Assembly (NCBI GenBank): GCA_050084985.1
Contig: JBITNC010000001.1
Span: 54,932,001-54,996,000, forward strand
Length of the DNA stretch: 64,000 nt
Direction of reading: 5' to 3'
Source: Nageia nagi
Lineage: Eukaryota; Pinophyta
Shown: piece after piece, positions 47,201 through 58,299 of the stretch
Numbering within the stretch: the stretch's first letter is position 1
Layout: every line of letters starts with the position of its first letter
The notes under the pieces: generated by a model
The model's database searches: none
What the model was told of the DNA's origin: nothing
The model's input: only the letters and a program-made list of their open reading frames with translations
Translations under genes and position numbers: made by a program

Positions 47201-47690
47201 TGACCAAGAGGTTAGACTCCACAGGATTTTAGATTCTCATAGATCCATGATACTAATATTTGAAGCAGCACAGTCTCGGAGACCCAAGGATGTCAAATTC
47301 TATGAGGATTTTTGGTTCTATTGAGGTATAAACAATCAGGTACTCACCCACTTCCAGAAGACCAAGAAGGAGGTGGCTACAATTAATGACAAGGCACATT
47401 CATGCATCGAGTAGATGGACTTTCAAGTGCAATTCTTGGAGGACACCACCATCCGAGAGGCCAATGAGGTAGTGGTTGAGGTCAAGCACTATCTTCATAG
47501 CTTGATTTTGACATAGGACATGAACTCTTACCAGTCTGGGAGTCCCTTGAGACACATGCTGCGAGCTCATGTGTGGAAGGCTAAAATCCAGAAGCTAGTG
47601 GACGAGGTTGAAGACAATGTTGCTATGAACAGGCCGAAGTTCTCGGAGATGTTGCATGGATTGGAGCTTAGCGACAAAGTTCCTAGCTGA
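44268..47690 (+). pseudogene. Long gag-like protein without pol (copy A)
   Basis: A relic of about 1,100 codons, broken by some fifteen stops or shifts. Segments in order: 'MTTSKSNLAKDYARDLETIM' (44,448); 'RNKSINELKQDIVFFSGLS'; 'SHFYPSMELMILMLSRVLG'; 'WSKVLSDSIMDQLSSLGTT' with 'KFYLNSYLVYLLLQGKH' (45,130-45,240); 'DGWEYEIYKDLKGEIIVARI' (45,356); 'YDLEHQIHDFYMKERKRAYE' (45,728); an acidic Ser/Pro/Glu-rich linker (46,081-46,480); 'MDECLDVFNMDVKEEF' (46,680); a coiled-coil-like 'KEKEIKNLKKELATQ' (46,977); and 'KIQKLVDEVEDNVAMNRPKF' (47,586). A second copy lies at 61.3-64 kb on the minus strand. No protease, reverse transcriptase or integrase occurs before the LTR at 47,822. I do not recognise the family; a non-autonomous gag-only LTR element is the best reading. 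Confidence 0.7.
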
Positions 47691-47821
47691 TGGATTCGAG
47701 GAACGAGTTGCAGGCTTGGGCCCACCATTGGCTTAGTTGATATTTCTTATTTTAATTTATTTTCATAAAAAGTTTTACTTTCCAGCAAGACAATTTTAAT
47801 ATTATTTTATCCCCAAACTCA

Positions 47822-48744
47822 TGAAGGATGAGGATTTGCTCCCACAAGTCTGGAAGGAATTTTGTAATGCCATGTGGCACTTTATTATTGGACTACATTT
47901 ATTTTCTTGGATAGAGTGATTAGGGTTAGGGCAACACGGTTGGTTGCTCCTAAAACTATTATACCCCATTTGATTCATTTGTATGGGGAGATTGACATTT
48001 TCACAAATCAAAAGAACTTTTGCTAGACCAAAATTTCTCTTAAGTGTTAAAAGTGGTGTGTGTGTGGATGCTATTGTGATTAGATACTTGTTCATGTTGA
48101 GATAGTGAATACGGACGAATGTTTGATAGTAGGTTATCAATGTTTTTTCTACTATTGCTTGGTGCTAATCTGATTTTCTTGGTGCATTTTGTAAACTTCT
48201 TTGAAGTGAACAAGAGATTGATTGTATATCTTACGAAGTGATTGATTGGCATCTTTTTAATGGTACTTCACTATTTGCAGTATAGGCTTGGTGACCCCGG
48301 GATGTCTCACTAATGTCGTTCACCTCAAGAACTTCACCCAGGTCCTTCCGTCCCACTCCTGTTCTACCTTGTCTCCTTGCCCTTGGCTTCACACTTTGTT
48401 CACTAGGCTATTCGACTCCCCACGGTCCTTCCACCATTTTACTTTCTTTTATTTTATACCTATTTTTCACAGTCTTCGCACCCCTAATTTCCCTTTTTTA
48501 GCATATCCAAAAACAACCTTGTTGAAGCTCGAATACAAAACTCAGAGTCCCTTGAATCCACACATGATATTCATGTTGGTGGCAGCTCTAAACATCTCAG
48601 CCGTCTCCTGGGTTATTCTCGCATAGCTCGAGAAGCCAACCTTTGGGGTAGCCAGTCCCCATAGCGGGAGGGAGTAGCATCCCTTCACCTGAGGTGTTGA
48701 CATTTTTCCACTACTCTCGGGTAGGAAAGAAAAACACCCCAACA
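47822..48744 (+). repeat. 3' LTR of copy A
   Basis: It starts TGAAGGATGAGGATTTGCTC and ends GAAAGAAAAACACCCCAACA, 923 bp. The reverse complement of 60,300-61,316 starts TGATGGATGAGGATTTGCTC and ends GAAAGAAAAAGCCCCCAACA, with matching internal blocks (ttttgtaatgccatgtggca, gggttagggcaaca). These paired boundaries define the LTR. No 5' LTR was found on the left of copy A, so the element is truncated or its 5' end has been replaced. Confidence 0.82.
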
Positions 48745-49391
48745 TGAGGCAATAAACAAGACATGGTTTAAGAAATGAAACCCAAAGAACCAGGAGAAAA
48801 GTTAGAAGAGATTTATTGCTATCTTTACAATGTTGAGGAAACCATGGTCAATGATCGCCAAATAAAATCTTAAAGAAAAACTTTTATGTCTAATTTTTCA
48901 AAGAGCCATTTCAAATTTGATTTCCTCGAGTACAATCAAGATTCAGATTTGATTTTTACCTCTGATCTCATTTCTGATCTACTGAAAAAGCAACACAATA
49001 AGATATATCTAACATGCATGATTATGGAAATTCAGGTTTTTCATCACAACTGCAAGGTCTCCAGCCCCAAACATTTACGAGGTATTTATGTGATTCTTAC
49101 AGTGTCACACACAAAGCTCTAAGGTATTTACATATGTTGGAGATGCATTTATCTTCTTCAAAATTAAGAAATGAAAAGAATATTAGGAAAGTGCCATTTT
49201 TCCTTTTGCTTTCCTTGGCCACAATGAATTTTCCTATGTCCTCACAAAGATTACATACATTCTTTTTCCCCCATGACCTATATGAGTTATTTCAAATTAT
49301 CTTTAATCAATCATGCAATACAAAGGCCTTACGCTAGATTGTGGAATACATTATATCCAGAAGATAACTTTTCTCCAAAAATGAGTATTTG
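48745..49391. other. No gene seen
   Basis: Unique-looking AT-rich sequence right of the LTR. Open frames here have no motif. Confidence 0.5.
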
Positions 49392-49735
49392 GAGAAACTG
49401 GTAATGATTCTCTATTGCAACAAAAAATAAAATAAAAAAACAACTTTAGAAAAGAACACAAAATGTAATGTTAACTAAATTACTTAATCATTCATAACTT
49501 CAGTTGTTTTTTCTTAGCTTATGTAGGGACAGATTTTCCATGTAAGAATTTTCACACACACGTAGAGAAACTGGTAATGATTCTCTACTACAACAAAAAA
49601 AAAAAACATTTGGCAGAGAACATAAAATGTAATGTTGACTAAATTACTTAATGGTTTCAAATTCAGTTGTTTTTCTTAGCTTAGGCAGGGAGAGATTTGA
49701 CTTTAAAGAATTTTCCCACAGCCCCACACACATGT
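49392..49735. repeat. Two-copy tandem duplication, 173-bp period
   Basis: 'gagaaactggtaatgattct' at 49,392 recurs at 49,565, with shared 'aaatgtaatgtt.actaaatt' and 'cagttgttttt(t)cttagctta'. The copies are moderately diverged. Confidence 0.88.
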
Positions 49736-49844
49736 ACATATACATTGAGAGAGATGTACAAACGGAAATATTCAACTTTGATATAAAGCATCAAACACTA
49801 AAGAGGAAATCAAATTAATAGAATTAACATTGAAAGCATCCAAC

Positions 49845-49957
49845 CTGTTCCCATTTTCCTTGATGCTCAATTAGATCTTTACAGTATGAGAGGCATTCCG
49901 CATGATAACCAGAAGCCAACTCTTTTAGCATCGCCCTCCTCCTGATTATGCTCATCA
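49845..49957 (-). CDS. Exon 2 candidate of an unidentified host gene
   Basis: The minus-strand exon reads 'MSIIRRRAMLKELASGYHAE' then 'CLSYCKDLIEHQGKWEQ' without a stop. It is bounded by aatatgacag| (49,957) or, alternatively, ataatcag| (49,941), and by |gttggatg after ...GAACAG (phase 0). The high density of charged and Cys/Tyr residues and the clean edges look like a real, helical protein segment. Both acceptors are in phase with a frame of the exon at 58,069-58,261. I do not know the family. Confidence 0.5.
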
Positions 49958-50207
49958 CTGTCATATTATTGTAGTTAGTATAACTATAAGAATGAATACA
50001 AAGATGCAAACAACCATAAATTTACCAAACAGCTTAAAATGTCAAAACCATCAGTGCCAGAAAAATTTGGTCATGTATTTACAATAAAATATATAGAAAT
50101 TCCAAGTTACACTTTATTTGACATTAATTATCTAGGAGATAACTATGAATTTAAGAAAATGTGGTTAACATTGTTTAAGAAAGCAGAAAGCATAACACTA
50201 AGAACCT

Positions 50208-53200
50208 AGCATACAGGGTACACATGGGACCCACACGTACTATGCACCATAAGTACAAGGTACGTGGGTAAGCGTACCGGACATGGTACACGGCCGGTAC
50301 ACATGTGGTACGCGTATCGGACATGCAGACATGGTACGCGTACCGGGTAAGCGTACCGGACGTGGTACGCGTACTGGGTACGCGCAGTCGCATACCATGC
50401 GCGTAACGACCGCGTACCATGCGCATACCGACGAGGGGCCTCCAAATGCCTCAAAAATATAAAAAATAAAAACTTACCTTTTTTGCCACTTAAATCTGCC
50501 CTCTCATTTCTAACACTCAAACACTCTCTCACTCACACTCAGCTCTCAAGTTTCAAGGGTTTTAGCATTCCAGGATTGAGCATTGGCCATTTGAGCAAAG
50601 GGGAAAAGGCAAAGAATTCACATGGATAGCTCCTCTCAAGAGGCTTCTTCCAGGCAAAGGGGAAAAGGCAAAGCACCAGCAAGAAGAGCTTCTACTCATG
50701 AATCAGCTATTGAAAATCAACAAGTTGAAGCAGACGAAGGGAATAAAAACCCATTGTGAAGGTATGTGACAATTGAAAAACAAAAGACACATGCCCATTC
50801 CAATGCCACATGGGTTTGCAATGTTTGTAAAAAGAAATACAGTGGCAGTTATTCAAGGGTGAGATTTCATCTATTGAAAATGTCTGGACATGGGATTATT
50901 GCTTGTCTTGTTATCTCAGCCAAACAGTTGTTTGGATTGCAAAATGAAGACAAGAAGGGCCAAGAAGCAGTGGCTGCTCATAAGACACCAATGGTTGACC
51001 CAGTGGTCAAGTCTCAAGACATGAATCTGAACCAGAAACACACCAATATCACATCTGGTTGAAAAAGAACAGCTGTTGGTTGTAGCATGGATAAGATGTT
51101 TCAGAGAGAGTTGAAAGAGGAAATTGACCTCCTTGTTGGTACGTATCACTATGGTAATTGTCTTTCTTTCAATACTGCACGTTCCCCCTTTTTTTTAGAA
51201 ATGGTGAAGGGGTTAGTTCAACGTGCACCATCCAGTTATGTTCCTCCCAACTCTAATACGTTGAGGACCACCATTTTGGATAAAGCTAAGAGGAGGGTAC
51301 AAGAAGAATTGAAAACCATTAAGGCAACTTGGCCACAATCAGGAGTGAGCATAGTATCAGATGGGTGGACTGATCCAACTCGCCATCCATTGATTAATTT
51401 CATTGTGTCATCTCCCAATGGTCCAGTTTTCATCAAATGTGTGAACGCAACAGGAAAATACAAAGACCGTGCATACTTAGGTACTTTTGATTCTTTGAAC
51501 AAAATCTAGAATAGTCACTAACTCACTATACTTAATTTAAATTAATAGTCACTAATACTTATTTATATTTTCTTTTCTATATTCCATCTTTTCAATTTTT
51601 GTATGATTATGTAGTGATGCACTATGCAGGTGAATTATTTATCAACATTGTTGAGCAAGTGGGAGTTAATAACATTGTGCAGCTGATTACTGATAATGCA
51701 CCTGTTTTTAAGGTAGCAGAGATGATTTTAGAGACTAAGTACCCTAGTGTATTTTGGACACCATGCATAGTGCATAGTTTAAACCTTGCAATAAAATCAA
51801 TTGCATATGACTTGCCTTGGATGTCTAAAATAATTGAGGCTGCAAAATTGATAAAGAATTTTGTACAAAATCATACACATGCACTCATCATCTATCGCAA
51901 ACATAGCCACCTTTCCCTTCTTAGAGTGGCAGACACTCGTTTTGCTTCCTCTTTTATCATGTTAAAGGGATAAAGGAAGTGAGGAAAGCATAAGAGGCGA
52001 TGGTTATTGATGAGATGTGGACTTTCTGGAGAAAGATTGACATAAACACATCCAAGAAGATCAAGGAGCTTGTGGTTGATGACACCTGGTGGGAAAGGAT
52101 AGACTTCACCTTGCTCATTGTTGAGCCAATCATATCTTTACTCCATTTTGCTGATTCAGATGTTGTTGTTCTTGGTAAGGTTTATGAGGCATGGGATAGT
52201 GTCATTGAAAAGGTAAAACATCTAGTTTATGAGCATGCTTCATTGGCAACTAATATTGCTAATGCTTCTGTTGATGAGATCTATTCAGCTATTAGCAGCA
52301 CCCTTTTTAATAGATGGGAGAAAAATTGTACACCACTTCATTGCTTAGCACACTCATTGAATCCCAAATACTATAGTGATGAATGGCTGAATTCTACTTC
52401 TAGTCCTAGTCGACGCTTCCCTCCACACATGGATAAGGAGGTTTCAGATGGTAGGAAGATAGCCTTCAAGTAGTTGTTTTCTGATCAAGGTACATTGGAT
52501 ACGATTGAGGAGGCATTTGTTGAGTTCTCTACAAGTACAGGCAGGTTTGGTTGTTATGATATCATCAGGGTTAGAGGTTTCGAAGAAGCCCCATACATTT
52601 TGGGCATTGCATGGATCAACATGTCCCCCTTTGCAGAGGTTAGCCCTACGACTTCTATCATAGGTGAGCTCATCCTCTTGTTGTGAGAGGAATTAGAGTA
52701 CATCCTCCAAGGTGCATAGTGTTGAGCGTAGCAAACTTGATCAGAAGAGGGTAGCAAACTTGGTGTATGTGCACACCAATCTTCGTCTTTTATACAAGCA
52801 GAGGTAGGAGTATCAGAGGGGTCGTACCAAATTGTTGGATGTGCTACCAAATGAGATGGCATTGGACAACTCATTTGAGTTGCAATTAGCCAATCTAGAT
52901 ATTGATGCACACTGACATTTGATGAGGATACTATTGGATCATCAACTTCAATTGCAGCCACTATGGATCAGGATGACTACCTAGAGTCAAAGATGGTAGG
53001 AGTGCATGGCGGTGACAGCCATGAGGGGGAGGATACTAATGCCTTTGGCGTTGATGATTTTGATACAGACTATTTTCCTACTAGAGAGTCGACTAGAGAC
53101 AATATTTGATTTTGTTCATGTTTTGAGACAGTCAGACAAACTATTGTCTTGTTGTTTTACTTGTAAAGGCTTATTTTGGATATTGCATCATGTTATAGTT

Positions 53201-53451
53201 ATACTTATCATATATGGGCATTGGGAGTTAATATAGACTTTAGACATGGTTTTCCTTCTAAAATGTTATTTTAATTTATGTGTATGAGTGTATCTGATAT
53301 CAATTATCGTATTATTTTTTGCAAATTGCAATATAGTATTTTAGAATATATATATGTCGTACCAACGTACCGGATTTTCAGCACCCAACGTACCACGTAC
53401 CGGATACGCATATTTGCATACCATTGCACCGCCATACCATGTGATCTAGCT
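50208..53451 (+). mobile_element. hAT DNA transposon, near complete
   Basis: It contains a hAT transposase (50,622-52,960) flanked by clusters of a GTAC-type subterminal motif. The left cluster is 50,214-50,430 (ggtacgcg, gtaccgg and tggtacgcgt variants many times, both strands); the right cluster is 53,355-53,440 (cgtaccgg, cgtacc, ggatacgcat, gcatacca). Eight bases on each side, aagaacct (50,200-50,207) and gagaacct (53,452-53,459), are a 7/8 match, the size of a hAT target-site duplication. Terminal inverted repeats are imperfect, so the ends are uncertain by about 10 bp. It lies in the probable 8-kb intron between the exons at 49.8 and 58.1 kb. Confidence 0.85.
50622..52960 (+). pseudogene. 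hAT transposase (BED finger, DUF659, dimerisation tail)
   Basis: The ATG at 50,622 opens a frame 'MDSSSQEASSRQRGKGKAPA' that continues in phase, with two stops, to 51,507. A BED zinc finger (WVCNVCKKKYSG..., C..C then H and C, about 50,808-50,910) is followed by a DUF659-type region 'SGVSIVSDGWTDPTRHPLIN' (about 51,340-51,400). After a short non-coding or intronic gap come 'VGVNNIVQLITDNAPVFKVA' (51,662), 'VFWTPCIVHSLNLAIKSI' (51,750) and 'VADTRFASSFIMLKG' (ending 51,970). A frameshift near 51,970 leads to 'NRWEKNCTPLHCLAHSLNPK' (52,310). A further shift reaches the hAT dimerisation tail 'VHSVERSKLDQKRVANLVYV' with 'NLRLL' (about 52,710-52,790). The enzyme would excise and insert the element. 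Few lesions suggest relatively recent activity. Confidence 0.88.
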
Positions 53452-54495
53452 GAGAACCTGAAAAGACCATCCCTATGAAATAGAAAATTTAAGACCCTTA
53501 AAATTGTCTCTCTTGATATGTCCCATTCCTCCAACCAGAATCTATTAGCACAATTGTCTTCAAATACACTCAGCAGTTACTGCATATACAAGAAACACAA
53601 ATCTGTACCATTATCATTCCATTTATTTCCTATATCAAGTTGTAAGCACGTAAAAGTCTTTCTTTAAAAAAGTGCCAAATAAAACAACGATCGTGAACAT
53701 TTAATTTTAAAGGTTTCTTGAGTTTAAGCGAGTTTTTAAATATCACCATTTGTTAGGGGAGTTGGAAGACAAGTGAGGCACTGAGGTGCGAAGGCACACA
53801 CATTGAAGGTCTCAAGTTCAACTCTTACCCCCTCCATTGGTGATATTTGAAAAATCTTGATAGGTCCTACAAACCAATAGGTTTAAAGGACATTAAATGT
53901 TGACTTTACTTTTTACATTTTAGTTTTTCAACGATATAGGATCCAAAGTGATAAGTTGGCTGTCTAAAGGCAAGTCAAGAAAGTCTTGTCATGCATCACC
54001 TTAACCAAAACATTCTTTCAGTCTCTAAGATGTCTAAATAGTAACCACCATGAGCTTTCACCAACCTCACCAAAATTTAAGTTGAAAGTGGGAAACAATA
54101 AGATTATTGTTCAACGAAAATAACTATGTGCCACTCATCTTATATGGGGGCAGCTAAAAAAAGAATGCCAATATAATCCACAACCATGTATGACAAACAC
54201 ACTAAAGAAAACAAATTCCACTTGGTCTTACATAGGTTAACCGATTCTCTTTTGGTATAAGAGATATGAAGCTTGTAAGGGGCTAGATCCTTGCTTCATG
54301 CACTTTGTCACACTGAAAACTCATCAAGAAAGCATGCAAATTTCAATAGCACAACATACACTTGCACAAAACTCGTATTCCAAATTGACAATGTATACCA
54401 CACAACTGTTGTTCTTCCACTAGGATGGTGCAGTGCTTGCTGACATGACTTACCTTGACCATAATAGGATGAATGACTATAACAATATTAATAAG
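53452..54495. other. No gene; one possible SINE head
   Basis: Intronic-type sequence. Near 53,755-53,835 a piece with 'gaggcactgaggtgcgaagg' followed by 'gtctcaagttcaactctta' faintly resembles the A and B boxes of a tRNA-derived SINE. I cannot define its ends. Confidence 0.3.
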
Positions 54496-55172
54496 GGAAA
54501 ATTACAAAAATGGCCTTCACAATCCACATATTTACAAAATAACCCTATAAATTATTTTATTACAAAAATGACCCTATCAAATTTTTCAATTAGAAAAATG
54601 GTCCTATAAATTTGTTTAATTACATTATATTTAAAATAATTATTATTATCGATAATATTTATGATTATTTAACAATATTTTTTACAAAATATTTTAAAAT
54701 AAAAACTAACTCATGATAATTATTACAATAAAAATATACAAATGTAATTGTAAATATTTTAAAATATTTTATGTAATTTAAAATAGATTTTTTTAAAAAA
54801 AAATTAAATATGTTAAATCATCAAATAAAAATTGTTTATGTATGCAATTTATATCATCAATTACATATTTTAAAATAAATAAACTAAAAAAGTATTTGTA
54901 AATAAACAATAATTATTTAAAAATAAATAAATTAAAATATTTTAATATTAAACAAACTAAAAATATTATTTTTTATTTGTAAATATTTATTAAATAACAG
55001 CATGTATGGAGATTTTAAATATTATATATTATTTTTAAACATACTTGAAAATTTTGGAAATTTTGTCATGACCATTTTTAAAAAATTTGTTAGGGTCATT
55101 TTTGTAATAAAAACTTTTATAGGTTATTTTGTAAATACATGAATTGTGAAGACCATTTTTGTGATTTGCCCT
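54496..55172. mobile_element. MITE with long terminal inverted repeats
   Basis: The first 55 bases (gggaaaattacaaaaatggc...tttacaaaataaccctataa) are the inverted match of the last 55 (ataggttattttgtaaatac...catttttgtgatttgccc), with about six mismatches. The motif '(a)caaaaatg(g/a)cc' is further repeated inside the left end. The interior is very AT-rich and non-coding. Both sides carry ttaataa, a possible target duplication. Superfamily is uncertain; a Mutator-type or similar non-autonomous element is likely. Confidence 0.8.
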
Positions 55173-55813
55173 GTTAATAACCCCCCAATTTCACAAGAAA
55201 ACCTATGAATGAGAGAAAGCAAGATAAAAATTAAAACTATTGTAATCTCAATGATCCAAATATGCCAACATGCCATTGCCACACATGGTGTTTCATCATT
55301 GAAAATTTCTTCCCTCCTTTAAGGCTCACAAAGTCTATCAAATCTAGAAAAAATTCCATTATTCAAAATAAAATTGTTTAAGTTGGCTCTTGAACAATGC
55401 AGTTTTGATAGTCTCACAAGCAACAACAATATCATAAAGGTTGCACCTCCTCACTTTGCAGTCGTGTTTTATTCTTTCTAATATTAGTTGTGGCCTTTGG
55501 AATGCATCCTAAGGATCGTTATCAGTTATTAGATGAATATTCAGAAATGAAAGTAATTTCCAATTTTAAAATCATGCATCCTGATGAATGGTAGAGGCCA
55601 ACGAACCTACATTTACAAGCTTTATATTTGAAAATCCTAACCTGCCTATAAATTTCATCCGACTTATGGCACTATATCCATCTACTATAACCGGTTTCCT
55701 GGCATTAATTTCTAAAAAGTTCCATCAAACTTTTTCGTATGAAAGCAGGGATTGGAACGTAAGCCTCCCCAGTGGTACACATCAGAGTAATTCAGTTTTA
55801 GATATTGTATACA
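55173..55813. other. No gene seen
   Basis: Intronic-type sequence; the open frame at 55,588-55,821 has no motif. Confidence 0.5.
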
Positions 55814-56180
55814 TTTTCTAGTTGTTGATAATTAATGTGTACAGATCAATTTGATTAAAGGAAATACGTTTATCATATAGTGTTGAATACATGCTGTGAA
55901 AATTGGAAAAGTTATAATACTAGCACCAGAAATTCTTTTCTAGTTGTTGATAACCAATGTGTACAGATCAATTTGATTAAAGGAAATACGCTTATCATAT
56001 AGTGTTGAATACATGCTGTGAAAATTGGAAAACTAATAATACTAGCACCAGAAATTCTTTTCTAGTTGTTGATAACCAATGCGTACAGATCAATTTGATT
56101 AAAGGAAATACGCTTATCATATAGTGTTGAATACATGCTGTGAAAATTGGAAAACTAATAATACTAGCACCAGAAATTCT
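55814..56180. repeat. Three-copy tandem repeat, 122-bp period
   Basis: 'ttttctagttgttgataa' occurs at 55,814, 55,936 and 56,058, exactly 122 bp apart. Copies 2 and 3 are nearly identical; copy 1 differs at a few more sites (ataattaatg, acgttt, aagttataat). The order of similarity suggests two successive duplication steps. Confidence 0.95.
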
Positions 56181-57061
56181 TTTTATTTGAATGCTGTGAA
56201 ATTGAGACTCAAAAGAAGTGCACCAGATAGTGAATCATTCAAATTACTGGGCATTTTACTTAAATTTGAGTTTAAAAGAAAGTTATATCACATTTTCACT
56301 ATGAATTTAGTGACAGAAAGAAATCAACAGTGATAATTGGTTGAGAGGAGTTTTATGGTCTCTACTGATAGATTTATTCTTCATTATTTCATGTTATCAT
56401 CATTATAAATTTTTTGGGATGAAAAAGGCTTCAACGTACAAACATTTGTAGAGAATGTGCACCTCCAACAAAGCAAGATTTTTATGAAATTTGACTCATG
56501 GAGTTTTGCAGCTTTTCACGAAGATACCCGCTTATCAAAAACCCAAAGGCTAAAGGATTTCAGAATAAATCTTCCTTGAGCTAAAAATTGCAAGAATGTG
56601 AATGACATGCATGTTCTCAACAAAATGATATGTCAATATGTAGAAACATCTACAATGTAATATCGAACTGCAAAAACAAAGCAAAAGTCCCTCTCTGTAT
56701 CCAAACGCTGTTGGGGGAATTCACCACCCCACAATATTTGCCTGACTCGAAATCCATGCATTTTTAACGAATGAATAATCATATCCATCTATTAAAACCT
56801 CCCTAATTCCTTAATTCTAAAGATTCCTAGCAAAAACTTAATTGACAAAAGATAATGAAGCTAAGTGGTTACTGACCATACTATTGTTTGCAATGTGAAC
56901 TCTATATCTATAGCCTTTATTAGAACTTCAGAAGTGCTATAAAGGTGTCAAACCTAGACCACATACCTAATTAATGTCTGCAACCTTAGGTAGAAAGAGA
57001 ATTTGTCAATTCACATTATATATACAATTTCAGATTATTCACCACCTTGGGTTTCAACCAT
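56181..57061. other. No gene seen
   Basis: Intronic-type sequence without supported features. Confidence 0.5.
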
Positions 57062-57262
57062 GATGTTGAGACTCTATATCTGTCCAAAGGCGGATAAACA
57101 GAAGAAAACCACCAAACATTTTTGCTTGGTTCTTTCATCTATCATACATAATGGATTCCAAACAGATGTTGAGACTCTATATCAGTCCAAAGAAGGATAA
57201 ACAGAAGAAACCACCGCACATTCTTGCGTAGTTCTTTCATCTATCATTTATGATGTTAATTG
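57062..57262. repeat. Two-copy tandem duplication, 103-bp period
   Basis: 'gatgttgagactctatat' at 57,062 recurs at 57,165, with shared 'ggataaacagaagaaa' and 'gttctttcatctatcat'. Confidence 0.88.
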
Positions 57263-58068
57263 GGTTAATATTATATGTTTTTGTTGTATATTTGTTAATA
57301 GTTGTATAAACAGATTTGCATAAAGTATAGGATTTTTCATTTGCCATGTTTTTTAACCTAGTCCCAACCCCATCATGAGTCAAAAATCAGGTCTGTCAAG
57401 TTCCACATGATTTATGGTCTCAGCAATAAGGCTCTATCCCTTGTTAAATTAAGAATTGCCAACAGAGTGAAGGCCAAGTTTTCTCTGGGCCTTTTCTCCT
57501 CTAGTCTTGGTAAAAAAAATTCATGTGTTGTGACAATTCAAAATATATTATGTCCATGTCTATCAGATCACATCCTGAATGTTTCAAGGCACTGTAATAC
57601 TTTGCAAACCCTCCTTAAACACTATCACAAAAACTAACATATTTTCTGAAGGACTACCGTTTAACTAATTAAAAATATAAATAAAATAATTGGCAAATTA
57701 ATAATTTCCTTTAAACAAATCCAAAATTTCAATAAACTACAGAATAATTTCTGAGTTGGACAACATTTAAGAAATATCAGTATTTTTCACTTAATACAAT
57801 TTTTTCGAGATTAACCCATAACAAATATATCCCCTACATTCCAATGTTAAACTGTTCATCTGCGCTGCATTTCAATTCGAATAAACAATTTAGAATTTCT
57901 TCACAATCCCTCACCCACAAAACAGATTTCATCCCAATACTCAAATCAAGAGCAATTCCCCAAAATTGAACCAAAATTTACTAAAATGTTTTACAAAATC
58001 CCATTGATCCCAGAAGCAGTGCATCATGCAACATGAAAGAAAACAGAAAGGCAAGAGAAGTTACTCAC
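57263..58068. other. Intronic or intergenic, nothing recognised
   Basis: Downstream of the exon 1 donor on the minus strand. No motif is supported. Confidence 0.45.
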
Positions 58069-58261
58069 TTTTGAGCGGGATCGAAGTGAAAAAGATCCCC
58101 AGATGAGGATGGCGGAGGGGCAGGCGCAGGTGGAGACAGGTCGAGGATTCGAGGTTAGAAGGGGAAGACGAAGTTATACTGGGCGAATGACCAGTAATAG
58201 CCTGGGCATTGCCCTTGCTATTAATATTCCTTCTGTGGGGAGAAGGAGACGGCATAGGCAT
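58069..58261 (-). CDS. Exon 1 candidate of the same unidentified host gene
   Basis: The minus strand starts ATGCCTATGCCG at 58,261 and runs to a strong donor, CAAAA|GTGAGTAAC, at 58,069. The ATG frame is open: 'MPMPSPSPHRRNINSKGNAQ', a Ser/Thr-rich stretch 'ITGHSPSITSSSPSNLESST', and '..GIFFTSIPLK'. This composition is compatible with a transit peptide or a disordered N-terminus. The same DNA in another frame gives 'SPPAPAPPPSSSGDLFHFDP' then 'AQK', which also looks protein-like but has an upstream stop. A TATAAG-like box lies near 58,299-58,293, and local GC content is higher than the surroundings. The link to the exon at 49.8 kb rests on matching phase only. Confidence 0.5.
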
Positions 58262-58292
58262 GGTTAACATTCACCATTTAGATCTACATGGC

Positions 58293-58299
58293 CTTATAT
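58293..58299 (-). promoter_or_regulatory. Possible TATA box for the 58.1-kb exon
   Basis: ATATAAG on the minus strand, 32 bp before the ATG at 58,261, which would give a very short leader. Weak on its own. Confidence 0.25.

Noticed and set aside
53755-53835. tRNA-derived SINE head
   Set aside because: A- and B-box resemblance is weak, and neither a 3' tail nor flanking duplication was found.
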